From Pyrenophora tritici-repentis (lineage: Eukaryota; Ascomycota; Dothideomycetes; Pleosporales; Pleosporaceae), in contig NC_089390.1 of the NCBI RefSeq assembly GCF_003171515.1, positions 6,324,001 through 6,388,000 of the forward strand: a stretch of DNA of 64,000 nt, read 5' to 3'. Shown here in pieces: positions 1 to 12,701 of the stretch. Under the pieces are notes generated by a model. The model was not told where the DNA came from. It saw only the letters and a program-made list of their open reading frames with translations, and searched no databases. Made by a program: the position numbers and the translations under genes. Numbering within the stretch: the first letter of the stretch is position 1; each line of letters opens with the position of its first letter.

Positions 1-2093
1 CATAACGCTTTATTTGCGGGTGCTAGACTAAATCCCGATTTGTGTCGATGCCATGCAAGACCGAGGAGAAGGTGCAGCCGGCAGAATGAATTCACAAGGT
101 CTGTAGCTACATGATTGGGCTGACATGCGCATTTGGGACCGTGAAGGATGGCAAACATGTGCTCTACGCTGCAGTATGGGCAACGGACGTCACAGAGGTC
201 CTGCAGGGCATGACTGCGTACCATGGGCGCCCTCATGCCAGGGTCCCGTACCAGCCTTTTTTCTCCGAGGATCTCGTACGTCCACACAAGTACGCGATGC
301 GCATACGGCTCTTCTCAGCCCGCGAGAAGCTTATGGTTTGCGGTGTCAGGCCGAATTTGACCATGCTTCAAAAAGCAGTCGATAGTGGTGTGTTGCCCAC
401 GTGCCTGCCGATGCCGACTCCGTGCTGAAATCTAACTACGGGTGTGGACTGAGGCGTCCGGGAGTCGTTTAGTTAGTTACTTGCATCGTCTGTGAGCCTC
501 GTTTCTGAGGTGGCATCATCGTGCATTTGCGGAACCACCGGCAAGCAGAGCAAGTTTTGTCGGTTGTGTCCGCTCCGCAGCCAGGAGAAACGGAAAACAA
601 GACCTGGTGTGGGTCGTACCGAAGCCCAGAAGGTGGACACTAAACGGCTCGGTCGATCCACGCTAGTGACGCAAGGTTTGTCTAGTATGCTTCAGGTTGA
701 TCGCCCCTTCAACTACTACTGTTCTGTCAGCGGCTGTCCTCTGTCACCAAGCTTAGCAAAAGTATTTCCCATGTGTCAGTTCTGTAACAATGTTACTTGT
801 TCGTATTTTGTTTCATTCTTGGTAATCATCAGTCTTCCTTCTGATGTCGACATGCATTCACGATCTACCAAAGACTGTAGCTAGATCATACTTTTGCAGG
901 ACACAGCGTGCGCCGGATGAAATTGGGAAGATGCGCTTGTGTCGTGTTGTTTTCACGAGTCGTGTAACGCATCGCTTAGACTGGATCGGATGCGCGTTCC
1001 TGAATTTCTGGGGCAAATACCATACTGTATGCAGCCACTCCTATTACCAATACAGGTGGGAATTAAGAATAGCTCCGCCAGTAGACACACTTCGACCTTC
1101 CCGGTCACTATATCCGGGCGAGTGTACGGTGCCGATAGGGCCGAGTTCCGCTTGGATGGTAGCAGGGTTCCTGTCCGAAACAGAGGAGTTCGCCAATATC
1201 AACTAACAATAGCAAGGTTTGTTGGTGACAGGGAGCCTAGGTTGCAGTCTTCCGACTGTCTTCTGATAGATACGAGTATATACCGATAGCCAAGTAACTT
1301 GAGGAGCAATGACTTGGACATTCCGAACCCCCCACATTCCGCTTTGTCGATTGAAAGGGGTTGCAAGATACGCTAGTAGGTGGAAACAGTGAGTCAAGAT
1401 TCGATCTAAATAACTTGTAGACTTTTGCAACATGCGCATCATATGTGGAGATAGTAACTGTAGCGCTCATGGCGACTGACGCTGTATGACCTCACTGTTG
1501 ACTGTACATGATTAGTGAGGGGTCGTTTGAGATTTGCGCAAAAGTACACACTATCATACATAGTATGTTAGATGTATTAGTGCTGGTAACCCGGGGTGCT
1601 TAAGTGCCGAAATAAATAAGTACATCCACGTGTGAATAACACTAGGATCAAAAGCCCTATGATCAAAGTGGAGCCCGGAGTGACAGATTAAGTCTTCTAA
1701 CAACGAGTATCAACCCACTGTTACATTGCCACAGTAAATGTGCCATCAAACTTTCGTGGGAAAAGTACGAATTACCTTCGGCCGACACATGCGCACACAA
1801 GAAGCTAAGAGCGACTATGAAGGCTGCAAGTTATATTGCCACAGCAAGTAAACTTCAACGGACAAAGGCGCATACATATTAATCAAACAAACACAAAGTA
1901 CCAACACCAGTAACAAGTGTCCACGTGCGAAAAAGGGCCGACGCGAGGGAAAAAAAGTATTTCATAAAAACTACTTATACCCGCCAAGCCACCCCCGTAC
2001 CGTCCCCAGCACCACCCTCCACCATCGGGACAAGAAAAAAAATATCGCTACCATCCCCACCAGCCACATACACTATTCCTTAGTCGTCTCAGT
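1..2093. other. Left-end region without a recognisable gene
   Basis: Read on both strands. The longest open frames (for example 111-428 and 492-884, plus strand) have no recognisable domain, no convincing splice partners and mixed composition. The stretch from about 1500 to 2090 is A-rich and downstream of the minus-strand DUF4360 gene. I see no gene I can support here. Confidence 0.5.
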
Positions 2094-2886
2094 TTACTCG
2101 AAATTGAGCGCAGAGTCCAAGTGCCCAATGCCAATCGTGCCTGAGCCTGAGCCTGAAGTAGGTGTGCAAGCCCTCCAGGCAACATGCAACTGCTGAGTAA
2201 ACGCCACAGTCGCATCATCATTGCTCATTTCGCCCGCCTGGGTGCTCTTCTTGTTAGTCAGCGAGATCCTGTTGTTGATGTTAAGGATGCCATTCTGGCC
2301 GCAGGGCGACCAGATAGTCGCCGTCGTCTCCACGCTATCTGTCTTGGTGTAGACTTGGCCGTTGACGAGGGCGCCGCCGCCGACGGCAGACATGCGCGTA
2401 GTTTGCGTGGTGCCTGCATCTTGCGAGAAGTAGTAAGTGGTGATGAAAGAGCCGGTTACGCCTTCGTCGAGGCGTGCCCAGCCGTGGTAGGTGGCGTCAA
2501 CGACGGCATATTGGAAGCCGCCGGGATACTTGAGGTTGAGGTGGAGTTGGCAGTTCTTGGAGCGGTCGGCGGGCGTGGTGCCGGGGCCGATGTAGGTTTG
2601 GAATTGGTCGAAGCCGTAGGTTACGACCTGGTGGATATAAGTGAGTTGAGTGGATTTGGATTGAGAGTGAGTGTGTTGCTTGAGATGAAATAACAAAATT
2701 TAGACTTACAGTCTTGTCGGTAGATGTACTTGTAGACACTGAGCCTTGAGGGCAGCCGTTACCAGAGTAGCTCGTGTCTACAATAGTGATTTGATCCGGA
2801 GAAGGAGCACTGGCCGAAACGCTTGCAGGCACAGGGTTCGCCGCAGCAAGGACCGGAAGGAGGAAGGTAATGAGTTTGGAGTGCAT
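2094..2886 (-). CDS. Secreted DUF4360-family protein
   Basis: Two exons, 2886-2710 and 2627-2094, joined across an 82-bp GTAAGT...CAG intron, give 236 residues. The N-terminus has a typical secretion signal (MHSKLITFLLPVLAAANPVPA). The mature part carries the DUF4360 pattern: YSGNGCPQGS near residue 42, an FDQFQTYIGPG stretch, KNCQLHL, then YHGWARLDEG, and a C-terminal segment ending with a Trp-Arg-Ala-Cys before a Gly/Ser-rich tail. DUF4360 proteins are small secreted fungal or bacterial proteins of unknown function with conserved cysteines; disulfides are likely. The exon junction falls between DKT and VVTYGF, which restores the family's continuous core, so the splice is well supported. The start is the first ATG and directly opens the signal peptide. 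The gene stands alone in a gene-poor region. Family assignment is from recall of the motif order; function is unknown. Confidence 0.88.
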
Positions 2887-4895
2887 ATTTGCTGCTTAGA
2901 CAAAGATTTTTCTTGTGGTGCCGAAGTGAGGGTTGAAAGTCAAGGCTGCTGATCTGGGATGATTAGCAGCATGAGGGAAATCACATCATCTTTATACCCA
3001 TACTTTCAAGTCCCAACAATTCTATGCAATCTGCCTGTTGTATATTCCCGTGCCTTTCCGCACCCTGCTACTCAGTCTCGCTCCTACATCGGCATCCTCG
3101 AGGTAGTAGTCTGGAGGCAACATAGTCACTAAAGCAGTAAGGTCGTCTTCCAATTTTAGCTCTACGAAAATGCCCTGTGTATTAAGACCACGATATTTAA
3201 ATATTGAACTGGGTTACGTGGTAGTTGATTAGATGAAGCGACCTGATCCGAGCCGCAGACGTGGCCTGGAAGTTACCCAGAATACGAGCTCATGACAAAG
3301 AGCAACTGCATCTGTAGGATATGAGCGCCATGCGCGCATGGTGATCAACATTCAAGCATCATATGTAAAATGGTACCCGCTCTTCACTTTTCCGTAGTGG
3401 CGTTAATGCGACGTCCGGCCAAGGCGAGACAGAAGCATTATAGTGAGAATACGAAAAGTTTCTGTACGATGTATATTGGTATCAAGTCATTATGCCCCGC
3501 AAAGAGGCTCTGGACCTGCATGAGAGCGCTGTTCCGCCGTTTGCCATGCTCAAAATAGCTCTCAGCAAGGCCGATGCAATAAAGCGGTACTAGGAAGCAG
3601 ATGTGAGTGCGGATCAGGTGATTAAATAGGCGGTAACCAAATTGTACTGCAAACCAACACGTGTGTTAGAAAGCGACCTATCAAAACATGGAGAATCAGG
3701 ATCTTGTTGCTTACAGAACATGGTCGAGACTAGTGTGTTGTAATTTACTCCGCAATATGGGAATTCGGTGCATGGGTCGCTTAATTGGGTAATATACGTT
3801 TGACGAACCCGCGTTCGCCATGTTCGGATCAGTCTACAGGGTTTAGCCGGGATCATCAGCCAGACGGTGATCTAAGCCTCCATGCTTGAGGAGCAAAGTA
3901 TATAGAGTGTAAAACCGAGAATGCTCCACTCGTCGTGTGTATCATCAATTTCTCTGCAATTTCAGGGTACATTAATCCATCCATAGTTCGTTTCGCTTCA
4001 CCCTAGGGTTCGGGTTTTAGTAGGGGTCTTGCTCCCGGATAATGTAATATACGAAGTCATGGTGCTTCATGTTGCCGTCATACATACAACCGGTCAGCTG
4101 TCTTTATTGTTTTCCACTCGCAGATTGCTTCTGCTCTCTTGGCAGGAAGAAGAGGCGTTACGAGTATCTGAATCGTGGCCTGAGCTATATGGATGTGGCC
4201 GCGAAAGAGCCACCCGAATACAACCGTACGGTGTATACTGTCTGTAGTTTCTATCGTAAGCAAGGTATACAGATAACCGCTCATTTCGTCTTTGTACTGC
4301 CATCTTAGAGACGATGTCCTTTTCTGGCCAGCGCCAATGTCGTTTTTCTTCTATAATACATACTTACCAGGAGACCCTCACATTGCTCTCCGAAATATAT
4401 CGCGTTGAATGTAATCATCGTAGAGACGAATTGCAACCCTAAGCTTTCACATTGGAAGAAGACGGTGACGGCATGAGACTGAGAACGGTAGGCGAAGGAT
4501 ATTTTCCTAGAACGGAAAGAGTCTAGATAGACCTGAGGGGGATCAGCAAAAAAAGCCTCGGATCCAGTGATGCTGAACCAGTGCAATGCAGGCATTCTTG
4601 TATAACTGAAAACGGTGCGAGTACCAATGCCTCTATAGTTTCCCACTCGCGCTAGACATAAATAGCTAACAATAGTAGATCCAGAGTGGTACAACATGTG
4701 TCCCTCGCATCACGCCTGCAGATCCATGCAGCCCATGTGCAACCAAACTCCAACTTCAGTCCAACACTGTCCACTAATACTACAACGTGGTACACCCACA
4801 TGCAACCAAAACAACTGCATATTTGCCATGACTTCCGACAAAATAAAACATCCATTGTACAGAGTACCACCCACGCTGAGACGTGGAACATGGAA
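2887..4895. other. Intergenic region
   Basis: About 2 kb between the DUF4360 gene and the 3' end of the velvet-domain gene. Short open frames on both strands (for example 4305-4697 minus) lack any recognisable motif or splice structure. The motif CCCTAGGGTTCGGGTTTTAG near 4000 is not a telomeric array. Nothing else is visible. Confidence 0.5.
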
Positions 4896-5892
4896 TTACC
4901 GCGACCTGCGGCGATCCTGGAGAGAACGTAGGACCTCTAGCCATCCTCCGTCGTCAATATCGCCGTCCCCTGTGACTCAAGAAAAGAGAGTATCAGGAAG
5001 CTGAAGAATATCAATAAGTTGCCACCATGTACTTACCATTGTATACAGCCATATTCGAACCTGACCCGCCCCCATTGACAACAATCGGATTACTGTCGAC
5101 AACATGTACAGCCAGACCATTGCCCGCGGATGTAACTGGAGGATCTGAGGCCGAGTTACGGATTCGGATGAGGGTAATGCGTATTCGATAGGTACCAGCC
5201 TGGCGGATGACTAGGTCCGGAAAGCGCATGTAGCCCACGCCCTGTGGGTCGGCCATGTCCATTGAGGCGATGAATCCATCAGCTTCGTCGTCGTTGAAGG
5301 GATGAATTGAGTCGAAAACTCTACCTGTAAGCAGAGTGTTGAGAGCGTTGGGGTCTGCTGGTACTGCAGAGTTAGGACCAGGAACCAAGGCTGCGACTGC
5401 GACAAGGTTGGTTGAGTCTGCAACAGCGTCGTCGGTATCGGCGTTGATGGTTCGCAATCGCACGACGATAGATCCAGGCATAGTTTGGCCGACCCGAGCG
5501 GTCCGGGGCGGCTGCACCACGATGTCCATGACGTACCGTATATCCTCAGGCGATAGAGAGTGCTGGCCTGATCTTGACCGTCCTGAATTGCGGGAGTTTC
5601 CAGAATGATGCCGTGAGCGAACGGACCTACTTCCTAGCGCCCTCGGCCTTGCAACGTCAGCCATCGAGGGTATGGTGTCGGCTAGTTGGCAGCCTGTTTC
5701 TCCGTTATGTAACTCTGCGATCCGGGCGGACCTTCTGAGTGACACGTGCCTTTGGGTGTTTTGGGATGAAGTGCGGCGCGATATTGATCGAGCTCGCGAT
5801 GCTGAAGGTGTGTTTGTCGTGCTGTTCCTAGACGATGCGCTTCGATTGCGATGGTGATCTCTACCTCGTCCTTGGCGTGAGCCCCTTCGCAT
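4896..5892 (-). CDS. Velvet-domain protein with Arg/Ser-rich N-terminus
   Basis: Exon 1 is 5892-5037 and exon 2 is 4969-4896, across a 67-bp GTAAGT...ACAG intron, giving 309 residues. The first ~100 residues are rich in Arg, Ser and His (nuclear-localisation-like). From about residue 120 the sequence shows velvet hallmarks: IVVQPPRTARVGQ, a loop, LVAVAALVPGP, LTGRVFDSIHPFNDDEADGF, and the signature FPDL...AGTYRIRITLIRI. The second exon ends the protein with DGDIDDGGWLEVL, the acidic C-terminus beyond the domain. Velvet proteins (VeA, VelB, VosA, VelC) are fungal NF-kappaB-like regulators that couple development, light and secondary metabolism. This one is not clearly any of the four by eye and may be an additional, lineage-specific velvet paralogue. 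Without the exon 2 splice the frame ends shortly after MVATY. The start is the first ATG; an upstream noncoding exon cannot be excluded. Confidence 0.82.
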
Positions 5893-8800
5893 CTGAGGAA
5901 GGCTGAACCTGTTTCTCTTAGCAAAGTTTCATAAAAGAGTGTTAGTTGAGCCAGTTTCGGCCGGGCAGTTATGTGGAATGAGTGCAAAGACTTGAATTGG
6001 AGACGAGGAGAAGATAGATAAGGTGTGGATGAAGTCAAGGATGAAAAGTAAAGGAAGTTGCGTAGACGGCAGTATGTAGTGACGCCATGAGGTTATAATC
6101 AGGCGATGTTGGATAGCGAAGATATAGGAAATGAACCCAAGCCACGAGTCAGACTTGTCGTCAAAGGCTCCTCGTGTTGCGCATACCGCGGCCGCTCGAT
6201 CAGGATGAGGATGGTCTCTTTGGGGCGGTTGAGCCCAATACTCGGGCCCTTTAATCTCTCATGGGCTGTACGGTACTGAGCGCGAAGGCGGCAACGAGTA
6301 ATATTGTGAAGGATATAGGTAGAGGTGAGGTTTGAAGGTATCCCTCGGACCCTTGGCCGGGCCCCACACGCCCGCGAGTTCGGTGGAGATGCGGGCGTCA
6401 GGGCGTATGATTGGTGGCCTTGGGGTAACGAAGGAGCCCTCGTCCATGCGCGGAACATGCGGAACATGCGGAACATGCGGTACACAAGAGCAATGGAGAC
6501 AAAGTTCCATGACAAACGGCAGAAAGAGGATAGACAGCGCGGAACGTGTGGGAATGATGCAGCACATGGTGTTGCAGGTTGATATGAGCAAAGTGATGCG
6601 TCACAGGAACCCGGTGGGCCATGTGGCGACAGGGATGCTGATTAAGGATGGAATGGAACGAGCAACCAAGCGAAATGAACTGCTCACCTTCTGCCTCAGT
6701 CACACACCCGCTTGCCTTGCTTGCAACGTGTGCCGAAAATGCTTGGATATCCTTTTGCTCTTGCTTCTCTGAGTCGGCTTCACGCTATGCCGGTGTACCG
6801 CTTTTTGGGATGTAGTGGTGCAAAGTTGGACGGCGGCAATGCCCGCGATACGTGTGTCTCGTAACAACCGCAGTGATGCCGTGTTGCAGCAAACAATTAT
6901 CGGCAGCGAGGGCCCCCCCTTCAAGACGCTCTGGAAGGCGTTCGGTTTGTCACAAAGGTTTCGTGACGTGACTTTCCTATGCTGCTTTTGTATATTAGCC
7001 ATGCTTTCCCCACAGTGAAGCGACGTATGCCCTCCCCAACCCACCACCCATCACTGTGATTGCATTGACCGAGTACCGCCAATGGACCCTCATCCTGCGT
7101 GGACCATACGTTCTGGACGCGGCCAAGTTGATGCGACGTACCTTTTCTGGCTGCCGTGTCGATATCAGGCGCTATCAATACAATGCACACGGGTCGAAGC
7201 AAGCCTGATGTGCGGTCCCGGAACGCCGTCGACGTTGGATGTGGATGATGAGAGGATATGGTCACTGTCTCAGACGGCAGAGGAGTCGCAAACCAATGCT
7301 GTGTGGTTGTGAGCGGCTGTCTGCTTCATGCAGTCAACTGGCCAAACACTGGAGACGGTGAGGAAGCCGTCTTATACAAAGTCCCTACATTGCAGGCTTC
7401 CAAAGCGCTCTTGCCTCTTGGAGTGGGATGCAGCTGCCTCCCAGGGCCTGCCGCCCTCCGCTATTGGCTTGAGCGCTGTCTTGCCCATTCTGAACGCGCT
7501 TCCACCTACTTTCATCATTTCCAGCAGCCCGGTGATTCAGACCGGCCTTGTGCTGGTCGATGCGTGCACCGACTTAGTGCAGCCGCCATGGACATGTCGC
7601 CCGTCGAGCATGGCGGTCTTGGGCTTCACCCTTTCCAGCCAGTAGCGTCTGATGCTCTATGCGCCTAGTATCGTCCCGATTGCCGATCCGAGGCACGACC
7701 ACATACCCAACATCATGGTATCGCAGCGTGGGCGGCGAGACGGCCAATTACCGAGCCGTGGCCCTGGATTGACTTGTACCACATTTGCCGCTGCCTCTGA
7801 CGGCGTCCCCCTCGACGCAGAAAAAGAAAACGAAAGCACATCTTACATCAGGAACACACAAAGACAGCTGAGCCAACGCCTCTACAACGCCCTGTCAAAG
7901 CCACCTCGGATCACAGGAACTCCCATCTGTGTTGAGGCCATCTGTTTCCCCAGTGCCCCAGCTCGCACTCACCGAACTTCTCCGCAAACCAATCTCTGGC
8001 AAAGTTGCGGTAAGTTATGTGCGAGCCGATCCTAGCTCGACCGACGGCTGCGTGCACAGTGTATACGGCATTCCAACGGAAATGACATCAGTCAGCTGCC
8101 AGCAAGCCTTGGACACTTGTTCGGCTGACTCGCTCCATGGATATTGCGAGCCACTCTGTACGCCAGATTCTGCAGCCTCCCCGGTCCAAGTTTCCGAACG
8201 TTGTTACGCGCACTGGTTCTGCATGTTTTCACCACAAGACCTGACATGAGCCGTTGAAGTTCCGAGTTCCTGGCACAAGGTCTGACGCGACCATTCCGGG
8301 AACATTTTGATCTTCGGACTGCCTCTTCGGGTATAGTTCCGATCTCGCTCGCCTCCATAACTCCCAGTGCTCCATCTTACCAATATGTCCATGAAACCGG
8401 GCCTTACTCAATTCTTCTATCAAGTATTTGGCGGCAAAAAAAAAGGGCCCACAGGCCATTCAGCGCACCGGCTTAGGCTCGAGGTTACCCAGCCCCTCAG
8501 TGAAAGCCACCCAAGTCGTGCACGCCTCTTGGTTGCTAAATCTGGTAGGACCCACATCTGTGGCTTTTCGAAGTGGCATGTCGACATGGATATTCCCAGC
8601 TCATCGCTGCAATGGTTCCTGTTGAAGAAATGACCTGTCATATCAACTTGCCCAAGAGGGTGGACGCTTTTGCGGAAGCGGCATGCGGCGGCCGAAACCA
8701 CACAATGGGGCTGCATCTCCATCACGGGAACCGGCGATCTATGATTGCCGGTATACTCGTGGTGCGGAAAATTACTGAACATCTCCCATGTCCCACTTTT

Positions 8801-10808
8801 GTTCTCCTTCTTCCAGATACCTGCGTCTACTTTACTTCCGTCTCATCCTTTTCCAGGTTCTAGATTACATCAGCCGCCTCTTGTCTGGCCTTTCACAAAT
8901 GTCCCATGGCTTCATTGCCACTTTCGAATACATTACGGCATCAGATTCATTCTTCGGCAGTGAAGCTGTTAAGCGTTTCCAGCAAGCGTTTCGTACAAAG
9001 TGGGCTTTTGAGCAAGGCAGCTGTCAAACGAGTCAGTTACAACGCGACTTCTGCCGAGGCCGAACCGGTCGATCACTCATTACCGTCAAGAACACGGTTC
9101 CCACGTTGTCTGCATCTGGATAATTGTCTCATATGCAGCAAGGATACTAGACTTGACCCGCGTCAGATCTGCCTAAACACTCTTGCATATGTTGAACCAC
9201 GGTACTGGGAGCGAGGTGACGCTACAATGAACACAACTTCGGGCTCTCCATGTGCACATGTCTCGAATCGTAGTGGGTGCGGAAATGAATGGGTTACACG
9301 GCGTTGCACACACCGCCGCTGTTCTAGTACCATTTGGACCCTGCCATTCGCCTAGGTAGGTCATTCAAACAGGGAACCAATCTCAGGTACCAGGGTGGTC
9401 TGACCGGCCGATATCCAACTGCGTATGTGTCCGATCTCGCCACTAACTTTCGCCATGCGCAAGCTCCCAAAACGAAAGAGGCCGCATCTCGGACAGTATC
9501 CAGACCCGGCACTCGCAACACCCGGTAACCTTCTCAGCCAAAGCAGCTAGTTCTTGTTAAAATCTACAACACTATTTATTACTTCACTTTTCGCTTCGCT
9601 TTTGAGGTTTGTAACTTTAAGACGCCTTGAATCATCATAGTCGTGGCGTACTGTCTAGACAAGTTGTTCAAACGGTCGTGAGAATCTGATCCATAATTCG
9701 TGAGGCTCTCAAATGAAGAACACGCATCGCATCTTTGAAGAAGCTGTTTGGTTGTGATAGCGTGTCTCGAAACATAATGAAGGGAATCGCGCAACATACG
9801 TGAATATGAGTGATACTATAGCGATCTTGAGTAGATTATGTGGAAAGCCTGATATTTGCGGACGACTCGACCTAGTCTTTTTGATCAGAGAGGCGTCTCC
9901 ATCCACGAATCTGAGTCTAGTGGTCACCGCTCTGCTTGCGCATACACTCTTGGGCTCTTTTTGAACACAACCCCCAAATCGGACGACGCTACATGTTCGC
10001 ATTCGCATGCGAGCTGAGGAGTACTTACACGCATATACCCGTCTGACTATAGTACTTGTGATTTGTAATTGTCCGCCAACATGTTTCGGTTAGCGCAAGG
10101 ACTAACGTGCATGGCAGCACGAGGGCGTGAGTATTGAGAGGCTTCCTATGGCTTGTGGGTATCACGTTCGCCGAGAGACGGCGGTACACAGCAACGCGCT
10201 CTGACACACGGCGAGTCTATCGAAAGGAGCTCAGTAGAAGGGTCGTCATACACAACACAGGGATCTGACCGCGCGTGTTGAGTGCTACACGGAAGAAGCT
10301 TGTACTTGGAATCCTTTTGGGCTACATGCGTATGGACGATCTGCCGAGCTGCTGGGGGCACGTATAGATGGCCACTTGTTATCCCTCTCACCTCGTGCGT
10401 ACTCCTGTTCTCCATAGTGCCGGATGCATCTCGGAGGCTATCAAGCAATAACTTCAGCAGGACATGCGAGAAGCGTCAATCTTGGGGATCGAAAGCAAAA
10501 TAACCATCTATATAATTCGAAGCTCTATCTACCAAGATGAGGTCCAGCTGTAGTATACTGTTGGGTTATTCTAATTCTGGACTGTACTGAACGTAATGCT
10601 GGTGGATCTTTCCCCGTGGGTTGATGACAAACCCGGCGTTTGCGTCGCGTGACTAGAGCAGTTGCATCCCTCTAGGATCTCCGGGAGCTCTAGCTTAGCA
10701 GAACGTCACTTCTCACACAATATCGACTGAAATCAGAAATGTATTCACCGTAATCACGCCAGGGTTCTTCTTTTGTAGCCACGCAGCTTGCACTCTTTCA
10801 ATCGTTAT
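5893..10808. other. Gene-poor region of about 4.9 kb
   Basis: No recognisable gene on either strand. Base composition is mixed and not AT-rich, so there is no obvious repeat-induced point mutation signature. Open frames around 6332-6772, 7258-8249 and 8420-9355 overlap each other on both strands, contain many Cys, Trp and His residues, and have no domain, so I read them as chance frames. A short tandem repeat lies at 6451. The last ~300 bases are the presumed promoter of the GT90 gene. Confidence 0.45.
6451..6479. repeat. 9-bp tandem repeat (CGGAACATG)3
   Basis: Three perfect copies of CGGAACATG in tandem followed by CGG. It creates a Cys-Gly-Thr or Asn-Met-Arg repeat in chance open frames. 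No function is apparent. Confidence 0.9.
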
Positions 10809-12701
10809 ATGAATCCACATACCAGCATGTTCCGAAGATGCGCTCAATACATGGGTCATCGCAATGCTGCCTACATTGTGTTCGGCTTGGGTGTATTACT
10901 TCTTTGTAATGGCATGGTGACGCTCTGGCAGATCCGCACTCCCTTGCAGCCCTCACATCGCACCGCGCTAAGCGTTCCTGAGTCAGGGCGCAGCCACCCC
11001 ATTCACAGACTGATAGCGGAAGCAGAGAGTAGCTTTAATGAGCTGATGTCAGGGTATACGCATGATCTGGTGTCGGCGACAAAAGCGTATCGACAAAAGC
11101 GTGGTCGCCACCCGCCGCCGGGTTTCGATCTCTGGTTCCAATATGCCCAGGAAAATGGCGCGCTCGTCATTGAAGAGCTGTTTGATCAGATCCACGTTGA
11201 TCTGGCCCCATTCTGGGGAGCGCCTGCAAGCAGTATGCGGGATTTTGCAAGGCAATTTGAACATCGGATTTCTATAAGAAACGGGTCGGCCTACATGACT
11301 CAGAAACACGACCAGGGGACTGCAACAGGACGCATGGATGCATGGCTAGAGATGATCGAGAGCATCGCGCACCTACTTCCGGATTTGGACATGGCTATGA
11401 ATATCATGGACGAGAGTCGCGTGGTCGTACCCTGGGAAGATGCTAGCAGATACCTCCAAAGCGAACGCCAAACAAAGAAGCTCCTTGCCTATGACAAGGT
11501 CTCTTCACGATATAGCAGCATGAACGCCTCAAATCAAGTGTCTAGGCTGTCTCATGTGGAATGGTTAGGGCCAGAAGAAGAACCTTATTGGGACATGGCG
11601 CGGATCGCATGCGCACCCGACTCACCAGCCCGCTATCAAGCAGCTTCCACGAACTTCACCGGGCCTCCACCAATACAATCAGCTTACCCAGCTCACTTAT
11701 ATCGGGGCTATATTCAAAACTGGACTCATGCCAGAGACCCTTGTCAGCAAAAACATCTGCAAGAGTCACATGGCACATTCATTGAACCGATATCGATATC
11801 GACAACGCGCTCTTTGGTTCCCATTTTCGGTGAATCAAAATTGCAGCTCAACTCAGATATTCTTATACCAGCAGCTGCCTACCTATCCGAGAATTTTAGT
11901 GGGGGAGACTACTCTGACTCACAAACGCATGGCGGCGAGTGGTCAGCCAAGGTATCGGGTACTGTGTGGCGAGGTGTTGCCAGCGGAGGTCGTAACAAGG
12001 AAGAAAACTGGACTCGCTTCCATCGACACCGCTTCGTTACCATGTTGAATGGAACTTATGTGGATAAAGTCGAAACAGATTCCGATGCCGTGGCAAAAGG
12101 TCGAACATTCAATCTGCAATCATACGCGACCTATCAACTCAGTGCAACAAAACACATGAATCTAGGCCGCTGGCTCAATCAAATTGCCAATGTTGGTTTC
12201 ACAGACATGCTCTGCTGGCCACGGACCGACAAGCCTAACTGCGATTACACGAATCCCTATCTCAAAATTGTCGACAAGGTCCCCATGTCAGAACAGTACA
12301 AGTACAAGCTTCTTCCAGACATTGACGGCAACTCTTTCTCGGGACGCTACCTTGCATATCTCCGTTCGACGTCAGTACCAATCAAAGCGACCATCTACTC
12401 TGAGTGGCACGACGACCGTATCATACCATGGCTGCACTTTGTACCGATGGATAACTCATACGTTGATGTTTACGGCATACTAGACTACTTCTTAGGCACT
12501 GGAGACAGCCACATGGTGGTATCCAACGGCGCCCACGATGAAGCAGCTAAGAAGATAGCGCTTCGGGGCCAGGAATGGGCGAACAAGGTACTACGCAAAG
12601 AGGATATGCATGTATACACGTTTCGCCTACTTTTGGAGTATGCAAGGCTTTGCGATGACAACAGAGAACGACTGGGCTTCGTGGAGGACTTGAGAGCATA
12701 G
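10809..12701 (+). CDS. GT90 (CAP10-like) glycosyltransferase
   Basis: A single intronless frame of 630 residues from the ATG at 10809 (the frame extends seven codons further 5' only through a TTG). It has a type II membrane topology: a short basic cytosolic tail, one hydrophobic anchor (AAYIVFGLGVLLLCNGM, about residues 22-41), a stem, then a luminal catalytic region. Family markers are RGRHPPPGFDLWFQYAQ near residue 100, the WRGVASGGRNKEENWTRFHRHRF block, and near the C-terminus YKLLPDIDGNSFSGRYLAYL followed by SVPIKATIYSEWHDDRIIPW and VDVYGILDYFLG. These are conserved in CAP10/DUF821 proteins, including Cryptococcus Cap10 and the xylosyltransferase Cxt1. The protein probably works in the Golgi, transferring a sugar (perhaps xylose) to a glycan; donor and acceptor cannot be read from the sequence. 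The length is normal for the family. Confidence 0.93.
   Translation: MNPHTSMFRRCAQYMGHRNAAYIVFGLGVLLLCNGMVTLWQIRTPLQPSHRTALSVPESGRSHPIHRLIAEAESSFNELMSGYTHDLVSATKAYRQKRGRHPPPGFDLWFQYAQENGALVIEELFDQIHVDLAPFWGAPASSMRDFARQFEHRISIRNGSAYMTQKHDQGTATGRMDAWLEMIESIAHLLPDLDMAMNIMDESRVVVPWEDASRYLQSERQTKKLLAYDKVSSRYSSMNASNQVSRLSHVEWLGPEEEPYWDMARIACAPDSPARYQAASTNFTGPPPIQSAYPAHLYRGYIQNWTHARDPCQQKHLQESHGTFIEPISISTTRSLVPIFGESKLQLNSDILIPAAAYLSENFSGGDYSDSQTHGGEWSAKVSGTVWRGVASGGRNKEENWTRFHRHRFVTMLNGTYVDKVETDSDAVAKGRTFNLQSYATYQLSATKHMNLGRWLNQIANVGFTDMLCWPRTDKPNCDYTNPYLKIVDKVPMSEQYKYKLLPDIDGNSFSGRYLAYLRSTSVPIKATIYSEWHDDRIIPWLHFVPMDNSYVDVYGILDYFLGTGDSHMVVSNGAHDEAAKKIALRGQEWANKVLRKEDMHVYTFRLLLEYARLCDDNRERLGFVEDLRA

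Noticed and set aside
3990..4030. Telomere-like motif CCCTAGGGTTCGGGTTTTAG
   Set aside because: Only one irregular unit; no array. Not a telomeric or interstitial telomere repeat.
7258..8249. Open frames with some Cys and Trp residues
   Set aside because: No domain, no consistent exon structure, and overlapping frames on both strands; no support for a gene.
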